From Litorilituus sp. (GTDB taxonomy: Bacteria > Pseudomonadota > Gammaproteobacteria > Enterobacterales > Alteromonadaceae), in assembly GCA_030754235.1 (NCBI GenBank), contig JASMAS010000076.1, positions 1-64,000 of the forward strand: a stretch of DNA of 64,000 nt, in the 5' to 3' direction. Position numbers and translations under genes: made by a program. The notes below the pieces were generated by a model. That model worked only from the letters and a program-made list of their open reading frames with translations. It had not been told where the DNA came from and made no database searches. Within the stretch, counting starts at the first letter, position 1. Each line of letters starts with the position of its first letter. Shown here piece by piece: positions 39,286-48,203 of the stretch.

Positions 39286-40871
39286 GCTTTACCGCCCAGT
39301 GATTCATAGGCTTGTTTTGAATCAAGCAGGTTAAAAAAGTCCATTACCACTTGGCGTTCGTTGTAGTCTATTTTTTCTGTTCCTAGCACAATATAATCTT
39401 CATGCCCTTTACCTGCGAGCAGAACCACATCATTAGCCTGAGCTTTTGCTAACGTAGCTAAGACCGCTTCCTCTCTATCTTCAATAATCACTACTTCAGT
39501 GGACGAAGATAAACCTGACACCACGTCTTGAATAATTGTCATAGGCGCTTCTGTACGCGGATTATCATTAGTGATCACTACACAGTCTGCATACGACTCA
39601 GCCACTTGTGCCATCAATGACCGCTTACCTTTATCTCTATCACCACCACAACCAAAAACCACATATAACTGACCATGACAATGTTGTTTGCAGGCAACCA
39701 AGGCTTTTTTCAGCGCATCAGGTGTATGAGCATAATCAACAACCGCAGTGAATGATTTAATTTGAGCATGACGCGTCGTAAAGGTCTCCATCCGCCCAGC
39801 TATAGCTTTAATATTGCCAACTTGCTGTGCTATTGCTTTTAATGAAGTGCCTTGTACTAGCAAAACACTGATCACCGCTAACAAATTTTCAATATTAAAA
39901 TCACCTAAAAGTGGACTATGAATTTCAATATCACCAAGATGTGTTGTCAGGACAAAATCAACACCTGAGCCATGATGTTTAATACGACGACAACTCACAA
40001 ACCGATTGTTTTTTATTATTTTTTCACTACGTCCATAAACCCAAAGATTTTGTTTGTTTGACCAGTTTACCAGCCAAGTTTGCCCATATTTATCATCACC
40101 GTTAATAATGGCAATTTGCTGTTCACTATTGGTAAACAATTGCCTTTTTACCGCAGCATAATCTGCCATAGTGCTATGATAATCTAGATGATCTCGGCTT
40201 AAATTAGTGAAAACAGCAATATCAAAAATATCTGCACAAACGCGTTTTTGGTCAATGGCATGAGATGAAACCTCCATAGCTAAATGACAAATATTCTGCT
40301 GAGAAAACTGTGAAAACCGCTGTACTAACTCAGTGGCACTGGGGGTGGTATTATCTACATCGGTTAAGTGAATTCCTCGGTAATCAACAAAGCCTGCACC
40401 ATTAGTACCGATAACAGCACAAGGTTTACTATTTTGTGCCAACATCTGTGCCAATAGTTGGGTGGTACTGGTTTTACCGTTAGTACCAGTAACTCCCACC
40501 ATCTTCATATTCAGATGAGGCTCTTGGTAATACGCACTTGCCAGTGAAAATAGTTGTTTATTCAATTGATAAAAGCTGATCACAGCAACTTTTCTTTGCT
40601 CGTCATCAAAATAATCGATATCACCATGATGCTTTTTATTTTCACATTCACTTAATACTAAACATGCACCTTTTTTGATCGAATCTTCAATATAATCGCG
40701 ACCGTCTTGGGCGTAACCTATAACCGCACAGAAAATGTCACCCTGGGTGATAGTTCTACTATCATTAGTTATCTGCCCCTGGTAATCGCCTAACTCAATT
40801 GAGTCAACACCTGTAACGGCAAAGTTAGACAATACCTGCTTAATCAATATCGAAGGAGGTTTACACATCAT
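39282..40871 (-). CDS. murE: UDP-MurNAc-tripeptide synthetase (meso-DAP ligase)
   Basis: Adds the third stem residue. The ATP loop is GVTGTNGKTSTTQLL, followed by TPSATELVQ, EVSSHAIDQKRV and the C-terminal DNPRTEAP box; DNPR is the meso-diaminopimelate specificity motif, so the substrate is meso-DAP. Length is 529 aa. There are tandem start codons (ATGATG at 40871-40866). The Shine-Dalgarno AAGGAGGTGA abuts the first ATG; its spacing to the second is more usual. The start overlaps ftsI by 11 bp and lies inside a perfect hairpin described separately. Confidence 0.97.
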   Translation of the reverse strand: MMCKPPSILIKQVLSNFAVTGVDSIELGDYQGQITNDSRTITQGDIFCAVIGYAQDGRDYIEDSIKKGACLVLSECENKKHHGDIDYFDDEQRKVAVISFYQLNKQLFSLASAYYQEPHLNMKMVGVTGTNGKTSTTQLLAQMLAQNSKPCAVIGTNGAGFVDYRGIHLTDVDNTTPSATELVQRFSQFSQQNICHLAMEVSSHAIDQKRVCADIFDIAVFTNLSRDHLDYHSTMADYAAVKRQLFTNSEQQIAIINGDDKYGQTWLVNWSNKQNLWVYGRSEKIIKNNRFVSCRRIKHHGSGVDFVLTTHLGDIEIHSPLLGDFNIENLLAVISVLLVQGTSLKAIAQQVGNIKAIAGRMETFTTRHAQIKSFTAVVDYAHTPDALKKALVACKQHCHGQLYVVFGCGGDRDKGKRSLMAQVAESYADCVVITNDNPRTEAPMTIIQDVVSGLSSSTEVVIIEDREEAVLATLAKAQANDVVLLAGKGHEDYIVLGTEKIDYNERQVVMDFFNLLDSKQAYESLGGKA

Positions 40872-40881
40872 TCACCTCCTT
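40853..40881 (-). promoter_or_regulatory. Hairpin sequestering the murE ribosome binding site
   Basis: On the minus strand the SD AAGGAGGT (40881-40874) is perfectly complementary to ACCTCCTT (40860-40853) in murE codons 4-6 (Lys-Pro-Pro-Ser region). The 13-nt loop holds both ATG codons and the ftsI stop. Ribosomes finishing ftsI would have to open this stem, which predicts translational coupling of murE to ftsI. Confidence 0.65.
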
Positions 40882-42606
40882 GTTAACTGCGCGTAAATCA
40901 TGACTGGTCACACGAGTACCTACGGAATCTGGGGCAATATTTAACACTTGTAACGCCCCTTTCATCACTCTTGAAAAGACTGGCGCAGCGACTTCACCAC
41001 CATGATATAAGTCACCACCGGGCTCATTAATGACTACAACCACAACCACTTCTGGTTTTGAAATAGGGGCAATACCGGCAAATAAACCGACATAATCATT
41101 GCCATAACCACCTGGAACCGCTTTAAAGGTTGTACCTGTTTTACCACCGACGCGATACCCATCTACTTTAGCCTTTTGGGCATGATCATCCACAACCGTT
41201 TCAAGCATTGACATAATTGCTTGAGAATTTTGTTTAGAAAAAATGCGTTCGCCTGCTGTCGGCTTATCTTTTTTCATCACAGATAGCTCTCGCTTAATGC
41301 CCCCACTTGCTATGGTTGCATAAAAACGTGCCAACTGCATGGGGGTTATAGCTAAGCCATAGCCCCATGATAACGTTGCCAGTTCAAACTGAGACCAACG
41401 TTGTCTGTCGTGCATCATGCCAGAACTCTCGCCTATCAAATCGGTTCCGGTATTATCCGCAAAACCCGCATCAAAAAACTTATCTAATAAAAAGTTTTTA
41501 GGTACTGACAACGCAAGCTTAGTTGTGCCCATATTAGAAGAAGTAACCAAAATATCTTCAATCGATAAATTACCTCGATTAATAGGATCATTCACTCGTC
41601 TACCACCTAAGCGCATCCAACCAGGGTTGGTATTTATAACCGAATTTTTTTGTACTGTTCCAAATTCTAAAGCCGTTAACGCAGTTAAAGGTTTCATAGT
41701 TGAGCCCGGCTCATAAATATCAGTGATAGCGCGATTTCTAAAACGACGAATTGCGGTATTAGTGCGATTATTGGGGTTATAGGATGGGCTATTTGCCATA
41801 GCTAACACCTCGCCAGTATGGATATCAGCGACGATCACCGAGCCAGAAGTTGCTTTAAAAGCCCGAACTGCCCCCTTTAACTCTTTGTATGCAATAGCTT
41901 GAATACGCTGATCAATGCTAAGAGTTATGTCTTGTGCCGCTTTAGCAACTTCCTCAGAAAGGATTTCAATTTTACGCCCTTTCGCATCTTTTCTAAAGCG
42001 TTTTGCACCACTTTTACCTGTAAGTTGCTGATCATAAACGCGCTCAATACCTTCAATACCTTTATCATCAACATTAGTGAAACCAACAATATGGGCACTA
42101 ATTTCACCTGTTGGATAGAAACGTTTAGACTCTTTGCGTAAGTGAATACCGGGGATTTTGAGCTCACGGATATAATTTGCCATAGCAGGAGAGATTTTTC
42201 GTTCAAGATAGACAAAACGTTTTCTTGGGTTTTTAATAACACGAGTAGTTAACTGATTAACATTTTTACCCAAAACATCCGCTAAAGCTTGCCAATGCTC
42301 AGTTAATGCTAGCGCTTTATTATCAATAATAATTTTAGGATCAGCCCATACGGTTTCAACCGGCACAGAAATCGCTAATTCATCGCCATTTCTATCAACA
42401 ATAGAGCCACGCTGAACTGTTTTAGCTGCGGTTCTAATGGAGCGATTATCGCCCTGCTTTTTAAGCATGTCAGGTTCGATAATTTGTATATACGCAGTAC
42501 GCGCCAACAGACCAGCATAAATTAAGGCAACAACAGCCAACACCACATAATAACGCCATGCGGTGGTAGTTGGTTGACTGCTGCGATTGCTTGCTTTTGG
42601 GTTCAT
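40861..42606 (-). CDS. ftsI: Septal peptidoglycan transpeptidase PBP3
   Basis: Class B penicillin-binding protein that cross-links septal peptidoglycan. A short cytoplasmic N-terminus and one membrane helix (about 18-38) lead to the PBP dimerisation domain (RGSIVDRNGDELAIS) and the transpeptidase domain with active-site STMK in EPGSTMKPLT, SSN in TSSNMG and KTGT in GGKTGTTFK. Length is 581 aa. The last codons encode VNKEVNDV and double as the murE Shine-Dalgarno. Confidence 0.98.
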   Translation of the reverse strand: MNPKASNRSSQPTTTAWRYYVVLAVVALIYAGLLARTAYIQIIEPDMLKKQGDNRSIRTAAKTVQRGSIVDRNGDELAISVPVETVWADPKIIIDNKALALTEHWQALADVLGKNVNQLTTRVIKNPRKRFVYLERKISPAMANYIRELKIPGIHLRKESKRFYPTGEISAHIVGFTNVDDKGIEGIERVYDQQLTGKSGAKRFRKDAKGRKIEILSEEVAKAAQDITLSIDQRIQAIAYKELKGAVRAFKATSGSVIVADIHTGEVLAMANSPSYNPNNRTNTAIRRFRNRAITDIYEPGSTMKPLTALTALEFGTVQKNSVINTNPGWMRLGGRRVNDPINRGNLSIEDILVTSSNMGTTKLALSVPKNFLLDKFFDAGFADNTGTDLIGESSGMMHDRQRWSQFELATLSWGYGLAITPMQLARFYATIASGGIKRELSVMKKDKPTAGERIFSKQNSQAIMSMLETVVDDHAQKAKVDGYRVGGKTGTTFKAVPGGYGNDYVGLFAGIAPISKPEVVVVVVINEPGGDLYHGGEVAAPVFSRVMKGALQVLNIAPDSVGTRVTSHDLRAVNKEVNDV

Positions 42607-42666
42607 TTACTGCGTACTTTTTTATTATTTATTTGCTAGATATTGACCAACATAGCAAAATTATTT

Positions 42667-43002
42667 TTATTCTAACGTAACGATAACTTCTGAGTTAGCA
42701 TCAGGGCGTTTCATATTCAGCAATTTTTCTGCTTTACTCTCAATGGCACTGTGTTCTGCTAATGAATTCTGCTCAAGCAATAAATTTCTCCACTCAATAT
42801 CAAATTCATCCCGTTCAGTAAGTAACAGCTCTAATTCACTGGTAGTTTGCCTATTTACATGAGTGTAATAAATCACCGAAAAAGCTGAAGCCACCACCAT
42901 GATCAATAACAGATAACTCATAGAGTAACGTAAAATATCTTGCCAAATATCAAGTACAAGTACCTGTTTAGGTATTGCTTTACCTGACTGCCTAGGCATC
43001 AC
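42667..43002 (-). CDS. ftsL: Cell division protein FtsL
   Basis: Small bitopic divisome protein of 111 aa that links FtsQB to FtsWI. One membrane helix (about 28-48, MSYLLLIMVVASAFSVIYY) is followed by a leucine-zipper-like coiled coil (TSELELLLTERDEFDIEWRNLLLEQNSLAEHS). Position between rsmH and ftsI is diagnostic. Overlaps the rsmH stop by 1 bp; 60 bp separate it from ftsI. Confidence 0.96.
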   Translation of the reverse strand: MMPRQSGKAIPKQVLVLDIWQDILRYSMSYLLLIMVVASAFSVIYYTHVNRQTTSELELLLTERDEFDIEWRNLLLEQNSLAEHSAIESKAEKLLNMKRPDANSEVIVTLE

Positions 43003-43952
43003 TATTCAGCAAGTTTTTCTAAACGCTGTGCTACACGTAATACGGAACTACGTGAGCGTACATTAGTGGCAACTTCAGTTTTACTTGGCTTTAATTTTCG
43101 GCCTATCAACTGTAATTTTTTATATTTATTCAACTCATCTTCACTCACAGGCAAGCCGCGTGGTACTTGTTTTGCTTGTGAGTGTTTTTTCATAAACTGC
43201 TTTACTAATCGATCTTCTAGCGAATGAAAGCTAATCACGACTAATCGCCCCCCTTCAGCTAACACATTTAATGAAGCCGCTAGTACCTTTTCTATTTGTT
43301 CTAATTCGCTATTAATATACATACGAATCGCTTGAAAGCTTCGTGTTGCAGGGTGCTTCTTAATTTCTCTTTGTGGCGCTGTTGTTTTAATTAATTTTGC
43401 TAACTGGCTAGTACGTGTAAAAGGTGTTGCATCTCGCGCGTCAACAATAGCGTTAGCAATACGCCAAGCATGCTTTTCTTCACCAAATGTGCGCAATACC
43501 CAAGTAATATCTTCAACATCAGCAACGGCCAACCACTGCGCGGCTGTTTGGCCACGTGTAGTATCCATGCGCATATCTAAAGGGCCATCATTCATAAAAC
43601 TAAAGCCACGTTCAGCTTCATCAAGTTGTGGAGAAGAAACCCCTAAATCAAGTAATATCCCATCCACTTTATCAACAATTTTATGTTGTTCCGCAATGTC
43701 AGCTAAGTGTGCAAAGCCTTGATGTTCGATAGTAAAACGTTGATCATCTTTAAATTTTTTTGCGGCAGCAATCGCTGTAGGATCACGATCAATAGCAATT
43801 AAGCGACCTGTATCAGACAACTTAGATAAAATTAAACTCGAGTGGCCACCGCGACCAAAAGTACAATCGATGTAGCAACCACTAGGATTGATGTTTAAAC
43901 CATCTACTGCTTCGGTTAATAAAACAGATATGTGTGTTTTACCTAATTCCAT
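43002..43952 (-). CDS. rsmH: 16S rRNA (cytosine1402-N4)-methyltransferase
   Basis: Methylates N4 of C1402, the same nucleotide that RsmI modifies on the 2'-O; both enzymes are encoded in this window. Motifs: [23 protein letters not shown] (SAM loop), [20 protein letters not shown], and the C-terminal [17 protein letters not shown]. Length is 316 aa. Second gene of the dcw cluster, 33 bp after mraZ. Confidence 0.98.
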   Translation of the reverse strand: MELGKTHISVLLTEAVDGLNINPSGCYIDCTFGRGGHSSLILSKLSDTGRLIAIDRDPTAIAAAKKFKDDQRFTIEHQGFAHLADIAEQHKIVDKVDGILLDLGVSSPQLDEAERGFSFMNDGPLDMRMDTTRGQTAAQWLAVADVEDITWVLRTFGEEKHAWRIANAIVDARDATPFTRTSQLAKLIKTTAPQREIKKHPATRSFQAIRMYINSELEQIEKVLAASLNVLAEGGRLVVISFHSLEDRLVKQFMKKHSQAKQVPRGLPVSEDELNKYKKLQLIGRKLKPSKTEVATNVRSRSSVLRVAQRLEKLAE

Positions 43953-43985
43953 ATTGTTTTCTTATACCCTTTTAATTAAAAAAAT

Positions 43986-44444
43986 TTATAAAGATAAATC
44001 TAATAAACGTTCCGTCAGCTCAACTTCACCGGATTGAATTTTGCTTATTCCTTGTTGCATTTGTGTTTGCCAAGCAGATTCACTCCAAATTTCAAACTTT
44101 TTCAATTGGCCAACCAACATGACTGACTTTTCTAGATCGGCGTGCTGTCTTAACGGGGCATTAATAAGCAGGCGACCATTTTTATCCATGTCACATTCAG
44201 TTGCATTGCCTAATAATACTTGTTGTAATAAACGCTCTTGTGGATTCATGCTCGACAAATTGCATAGTTTTAATTCAATTTCTTCCCACTCTGGCAACGG
44301 ATATAACAATAAACACGGGTGTTGAATATCAACCGTGCAAATCATTTTTCCTTGGCAATCACTTATTAGCTCCTCACGATACCTTGTAGGTATTGTGATT
44401 CTATTTTTGCTATCAAGCTTTATTGCGCTAGCGCCGCGAAACAT
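43986..44444 (-). CDS. mraZ: Transcriptional regulator MraZ
   Basis: Ring-shaped AbrB-fold regulator that represses its own dcw promoter. Two swapped-hairpin repeats are visible, each with a D-x-K/N-x-R-hydrophobic core: [17 protein letters not shown] and [17 protein letters not shown]. Length is 152 aa. It is preceded by four boxes of its own operator type. Confidence 0.97.
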   Translation of the reverse strand: MFRGASAIKLDSKNRITIPTRYREELISDCQGKMICTVDIQHPCLLLYPLPEWEEIELKLCNLSSMNPQERLLQQVLLGNATECDMDKNGRLLINAPLRQHADLEKSVMLVGQLKKFEIWSESAWQTQMQQGISKIQSGEVELTERLLDLSL

Positions 44445-44486
44445 GCTTTAAAATCAACCTTATTTGCTTAAAATTATTATCAAGTA

Positions 44487-44521
44487 ACCGCCAACACCCA
44501 CAATTACCCACTTTTTACCAC
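44487..44521 (-). promoter_or_regulatory. MraZ operator: four GTGGG-like boxes at 10-bp period
   Basis: Reading the minus strand: GTGGT (44521-44517), GTGGG (44511-44507), GTGGG (44501-44497) and GCGGT (44491-44487), each separated by 5 bp. This is the known MraZ box arrangement (TGGGN repeats with 5-bp spacers). The boxes fall between the predicted transcription start and the mraZ ATG. Confidence 0.85.
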
Positions 44522-44529
44522 ATTTATAC

Positions 44530-44559
44530 AGTTTAGTGACTAATGCAAACTTATGTCAA
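44530..44559 (-). promoter_or_regulatory. Sigma70 promoter of the dcw cluster
   Basis: On the minus strand TTGACA (44559-44554) and TAAACT (44535-44530) are 18 bp apart. A start near 44523 would put the MraZ boxes immediately downstream. Confidence 0.6.
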
Positions 44560-44744
44560 GCAAATAATCGGGAAAACATCATAAGTAGTACTGGTCAAAA
44601 CACCAGTAAAATTAAGGGCTAGATGTACAATTTCAGGAAGTGGATGAATTTGTGGGCTTTTGTGGATCACTATTCCAGAAAGCGGTAAAAAACTGGTACC
44701 AAAGAAACTCGGTGGGGTTAATCTTTCAAGGTTAAATTTTGTTC

Positions 44745-44891
44745 GAGATAAAAGCATTTTAGTCGCGGCGAGTAGTTTGTAGCCTAGCCATTCGAAGCAA
44801 ATACACCTTAACAAAGAATAAAATGCTGTTAGCCGAATTCTTCACACAGCGTTCGTTGGACATTTTTACGGCGTTATCGTCTTTTTATGTG
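44745..44891. repeat. 147-bp dispersed repeat, copy A
   Basis: Aligns without gaps to 58687-58833; I count about 19 differences in 147 positions. It contains inverted AAAAGCATTT/AAATGCT-type ends for its left half and conserved blocks such as GTAGCCTAG, AACAAAGAATAAAATGCT and GCGTTATCG. It is noncoding, and lies between the dcw promoter and the neighbouring gene's terminator. Confidence 0.8.
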
Positions 44892-45101
44892 ACGTTACAT
44901 GGATAAGCTTATTAGACAATGCAGGAGCATATTGTCCTTAACAACCACATGACAAAGCCGCCATCTTGTATGAATACCCAACAATTCTCTGCAAAAGTAA
45001 TCTCGAAAGATCAACAGGCCCTAATTTTCATATATTTTGCATTTAATGAAAAGTGAAGAAAAGAATCGCCCAGTGTCATTTAACTTTAATTGATTAAAAT
45101 T

Positions 45102-45127
45102 AAAAAGGCTCTAAAAGAGCCTTTTTA
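45102..45127. terminator. Terminator after the acyl-CoA dehydrogenase gene
   Basis: AAAAAGGCTC and GAGCCTTTTT form a 10-bp stem around TAAAA. It lies about 25 bp past the stop on the minus strand and is symmetrical, so it can work both ways. Confidence 0.85.
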
Positions 45128-45149
45128 ACTCATAAAAATAGTTCAACCG

Positions 45150-46946
45150 TTAAAATAATTCGTCATTAATATCAAACAAACAATCACAACCTGATTTCGC
45201 CGTTGCAATTAATGACACTCTACGTGGCAATAAACGCGTAAAGTAGTAACGAGCAGTGTGTAGCTTACTGCGATAAAAGTCTTCGCCACTTTCGCCATTG
45301 TTGTCTAACCCATTTTGAGCGACTTTCGCCATTCTAGACCATATATAAGCCATTGCTGTATAACCAAATACATGTAAGTAATCGTTAGCAGAAGCGCCCA
45401 ATTCATTAATATTATTTTTAGATTTAGCTAATAGGTCATCAGTTAATTCAATTAAATCTACAAGCGCTTGATTTAGTGGTGTAATAAATTCATTCATCGC
45501 TTCATCTGCTTCATTTTCAGCAATGTAAGCATTAACTTCATCGGTGAACACTTTTAATAGAGCACCTTGAGATCCCGCCACTTTACGCATCAATAAATCC
45601 ATAGCTTGAATGCCATTGGTACCTTCGTAAATTTGAGTAATACGAGCATCACGAACTAATTGCTCTTGTCCCCACTCACGAATAAAACCGTGACCACCAA
45701 ATACTTGTTGACCTGCGACAGTATTTTCAAACCCCAAATCAGTGAAAAATGCTTTGGCAATTGGTGTCATTAAAGACGCTAAGGCTTCGCCTTTAACTTT
45801 TTCATCGCCTTCACCAAAGGTGGCGTAATCAAGGTGCATAGCGACAAAAGAGGATAATGCTCTTGAACCTTCATTAAGTGCCTTCATATTGAGTAGCATA
45901 CGACGAACATCACCATGGACCATAATTGAATCAGCAGCTTGCTCAGGTTTTTTTGCCCCGGTAAGTGATCTACCTTGAAGTCTGTCTTTGGCATATTCAA
46001 GGGCATTTTGGTATGAACGTTCAGCGGCACCTAACCCTTGGATACCTACACCAATTCGCTCAAAGTTCATCATAGTGAACATGCAAGCTAACCCTTTATT
46101 AAGCTCACCAATGAGGTAACCTTTTGCACCATCAAAATTCATTACGCAAGTAGCAGAGGCATGAATACCCATTTTATGCTCAATTGAGCCACAGCTTACA
46201 TGGTTGCGCTCACCGACACTTTCATCTTCATTAACATTAAATTTTGGCACTAAGAACAATGAAATGCCTCTTGGTCCTGAAGGTGCATCAGGTAGTTTAG
46301 CAAGAACTAAATGAACAATATTTTCCGTTAAATCATGCTCACCACCGGTGATGAATATTTTATTGCCTGTGATGCTATAACTACCATCATCTTGAGGAAT
46401 GGCTTTAGTGCGAATAATGCCTAAATCAGATCCTGAATGTGCTTCAGTTAAGCACATAGAAGCAGACCACTCTCCTGAATACATACGTGTTAAATAACGT
46501 TGTTTTAATTCCTCACTACCGTGCTTAGCTAACGATAACGCTGCCCCTGCCGTAAGTACAGGGTAAAGAGCAAAAGATATATCGCCACTACAAAGCATTT
46601 CTTCATGCATTGCCGTAAGCATTTTTGGCATGCCCATGCCACCATACTCAACATCACCACCTAATGCTGCCCAGCCACCTTCAACGTAAGTATTAAAGGC
46701 TTCTTTGTAACCCGGGGCCGTTGTAACAACACCATCATTGAAACTCACCCCAACCTCATCACCTTGACGTGCAATAGGATCAAGCTCTTGCTCTGCTATT
46801 TTTGCACACTCTTGCAAAATAGCTTGCGCGGTATCTTTGTCTACTTGCTCTGCCAGCTTAGGTAATTGCTGCCACATTTCATCGGCTTTATACACCTCAT
46901 GAAGTAAAAAACTCATATCTTTTAATGGAACTTTATATTCAGCCAC
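45150..46946 (-). CDS. Acyl-CoA dehydrogenase, large C-terminal-extended (DmdC/AcdA-like) type
   Basis: FAD enzyme that introduces the alpha-beta double bond in acyl-CoA thioesters. The 598-residue length is that of the group with an added C-terminal domain. Visible segments: TEAHSGSDLGIIRTKA and GNKIFITGGEHD (substrate/FAD contacts), FERIGVGIQGLGAAERSYQNAL, GQQVFGGHGFIREWGQEQLVRDARI, and IYEGTNGIQAMDLL with the probable catalytic Glu. The substrate (fatty acyl-CoA or methylmercaptopropionyl-CoA) cannot be decided here. A PsrA-like palindrome precedes it. Confidence 0.93.
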   Translation of the reverse strand: MAEYKVPLKDMSFLLHEVYKADEMWQQLPKLAEQVDKDTAQAILQECAKIAEQELDPIARQGDEVGVSFNDGVVTTAPGYKEAFNTYVEGGWAALGGDVEYGGMGMPKMLTAMHEEMLCSGDISFALYPVLTAGAALSLAKHGSEELKQRYLTRMYSGEWSASMCLTEAHSGSDLGIIRTKAIPQDDGSYSITGNKIFITGGEHDLTENIVHLVLAKLPDAPSGPRGISLFLVPKFNVNEDESVGERNHVSCGSIEHKMGIHASATCVMNFDGAKGYLIGELNKGLACMFTMMNFERIGVGIQGLGAAERSYQNALEYAKDRLQGRSLTGAKKPEQAADSIMVHGDVRRMLLNMKALNEGSRALSSFVAMHLDYATFGEGDEKVKGEALASLMTPIAKAFFTDLGFENTVAGQQVFGGHGFIREWGQEQLVRDARITQIYEGTNGIQAMDLLMRKVAGSQGALLKVFTDEVNAYIAENEADEAMNEFITPLNQALVDLIELTDDLLAKSKNNINELGASANDYLHVFGYTAMAYIWSRMAKVAQNGLDNNGESGEDFYRSKLHTARYYFTRLLPRRVSLIATAKSGCDCLFDINDELF

Positions 46947-47003
46947 AACAACTCCTTATCAATCTAGTTAACTTAAATAGAAAACGATTTCGAACAAACA
47001 ATT

Positions 47004-47017
47004 AAAACAGTCGTTTG
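47004..47017. promoter_or_regulatory. Possible PsrA/FadR-type operator
   Basis: AAAAC-AGTC-GTTTG, close to the PsrA pattern (C/G)AAAC-N2-4-GTTT(G/C), about 58 bp upstream of the acyl-CoA dehydrogenase start. PsrA represses fatty-acid degradation genes in related marine bacteria. One half-site is imperfect, so this is tentative. Confidence 0.35.
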
Positions 47018-47197
47018 AATATACCTTAATAGTGATAAAAGTAAAGTATAAGAATAAATAAATGTCGGCAAAACTTGGCGTTTTACTTCGAGTTAGGCTA
47101 CTGTTGTAGCAAAGGATTACCTTACTCATCAACTAGTAAGCAATTTGTTCAATTTATTATTAATAAAACAGTATAGAAATAAAAACAGGCATCTGCA

Positions 47198-48175
47198 GTG
47201 AAAATAATTCAAATAATGTTATGTTTTTCTTTACTCTTAAGCGCTTGTATTCAAGCAACACAGCTGAGTTTCACAAGACAAACTCAAGCCCAGCAGCATC
47301 TATTTCACTACCAATGGCTTGACCATCAAAATAAAAAACAAGCAATGAGTTTCACCCTCAGCAAAACAGCTTTATTTGATCGCTTTCGCATGCTTAAAAC
47401 TTTTAACAATGATTTTGCACAAAAATCAATTTTACGTGGCATTAAAAAACAATTAACAAAACAGCCGCTCAGTGGTGTACAAGCGTTGTTCAAGCAAATT
47501 AACGGTAAAATAACCATAGACCTCAACAGTATTAATGAAGAAAAGCTCCCTCTTGCCTATCAACAGGTAAAAAAAATAGAGCAAACTGAAACTGAAAACT
47601 ATTTTAAAAAATATTATTACCAATATTTTATTGATCATGATAACCAAGCAGGAGTTAAGATGAATCATATTGATATCGCGAATGATTCTGTTGCTGATTT
47701 TAAGTCGCTAAAAAATATTATTTTAGAAAAGGTCTCTATCAAAAATATTCGACGAGTCACCAATTATGTATTAGCTTTCGTCCAGAATATTCCCTATTCC
47801 TCTTTAAAATCAAGACTCAGCTCTTCTGGCGCAGGTTTTAATCCACCTGCAAAATTACTCTGGGAAAATCAAGGTGATTGCGATAGCAAGATGACATTAA
47901 CTGCTACTTTATTGCGTAGCCTAATGCCTCGTATTGAGATGGCGATGATTTTTATTGATCAACATGCATTTATTGGTATAGCGGTTCAACCACTGGCAGG
48001 TGAAATAACAGTGGAGGATCAAGGAATAACCTATGTACTGGCTGAACCAACGGGCCCAGCTCTATACCCATTAGGTATATTGGCACCAGAGTCAGCATTA
48101 GCTATAGAACAAGGACGCTATATTGTTGAAGCTTATCACTCTGATGGTTCAATAGGGTTATCTAAAGGGCTATAA
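47198..48175 (+). CDS. Exported transglutaminase-like (papain-fold) protein
   Basis: A 325-residue protein with a hydrophobic N-terminus ending in LLLSAC, a possible lipobox (Cys17 from the GTG start). The C-terminal domain has the order of a transglutaminase-core triad: Cys228 in GDCDSKM, His256 in DQHAFIG and an acidic residue in LAEPTGP (Glu283). The preceding VTNYVLAFVQNIPYSS fits the entry helix of that fold. The start codon is GTG at 47198, with an internal ATG at 47216 as an alternative that would shorten the signal. The substrate is unknown; it is a lone gene flanked by oppositely oriented genes. Confidence 0.75.
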   Translation: MKIIQIMLCFSLLLSACIQATQLSFTRQTQAQQHLFHYQWLDHQNKKQAMSFTLSKTALFDRFRMLKTFNNDFAQKSILRGIKKQLTKQPLSGVQALFKQINGKITIDLNSINEEKLPLAYQQVKKIEQTETENYFKKYYYQYFIDHDNQAGVKMNHIDIANDSVADFKSLKNIILEKVSIKNIRRVTNYVLAFVQNIPYSSLKSRLSSSGAGFNPPAKLLWENQGDCDSKMTLTATLLRSLMPRIEMAMIFIDQHAFIGIAVQPLAGEITVEDQGITYVLAEPTGPALYPLGILAPESALAIEQGRYIVEAYHSDGSIGLSKGL

Positions 48176-48203
48176 AAGTTAGCTTCACTGGTTTGGTTAA
48201 AAA

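Larger units (their letters stand above)
44445..45149. other. 705-bp gene-free region upstream of mraZ
   Basis: Holds the dcw promoter and MraZ boxes (left), one copy of a 147-bp dispersed repeat (44745-44891), and the terminator of the acyl-CoA dehydrogenase gene (right). An 87-codon frame at 44551-44814 on the minus strand runs into the repeat and has no family resemblance; I do not call it a gene. Confidence 0.6.

Noticed and set aside
44551-44814. 87-codon minus-strand frame upstream of mraZ
   Set aside because: It covers the dcw promoter's upstream edge and runs into the dispersed repeat, has no ribosome site and no protein-family features.
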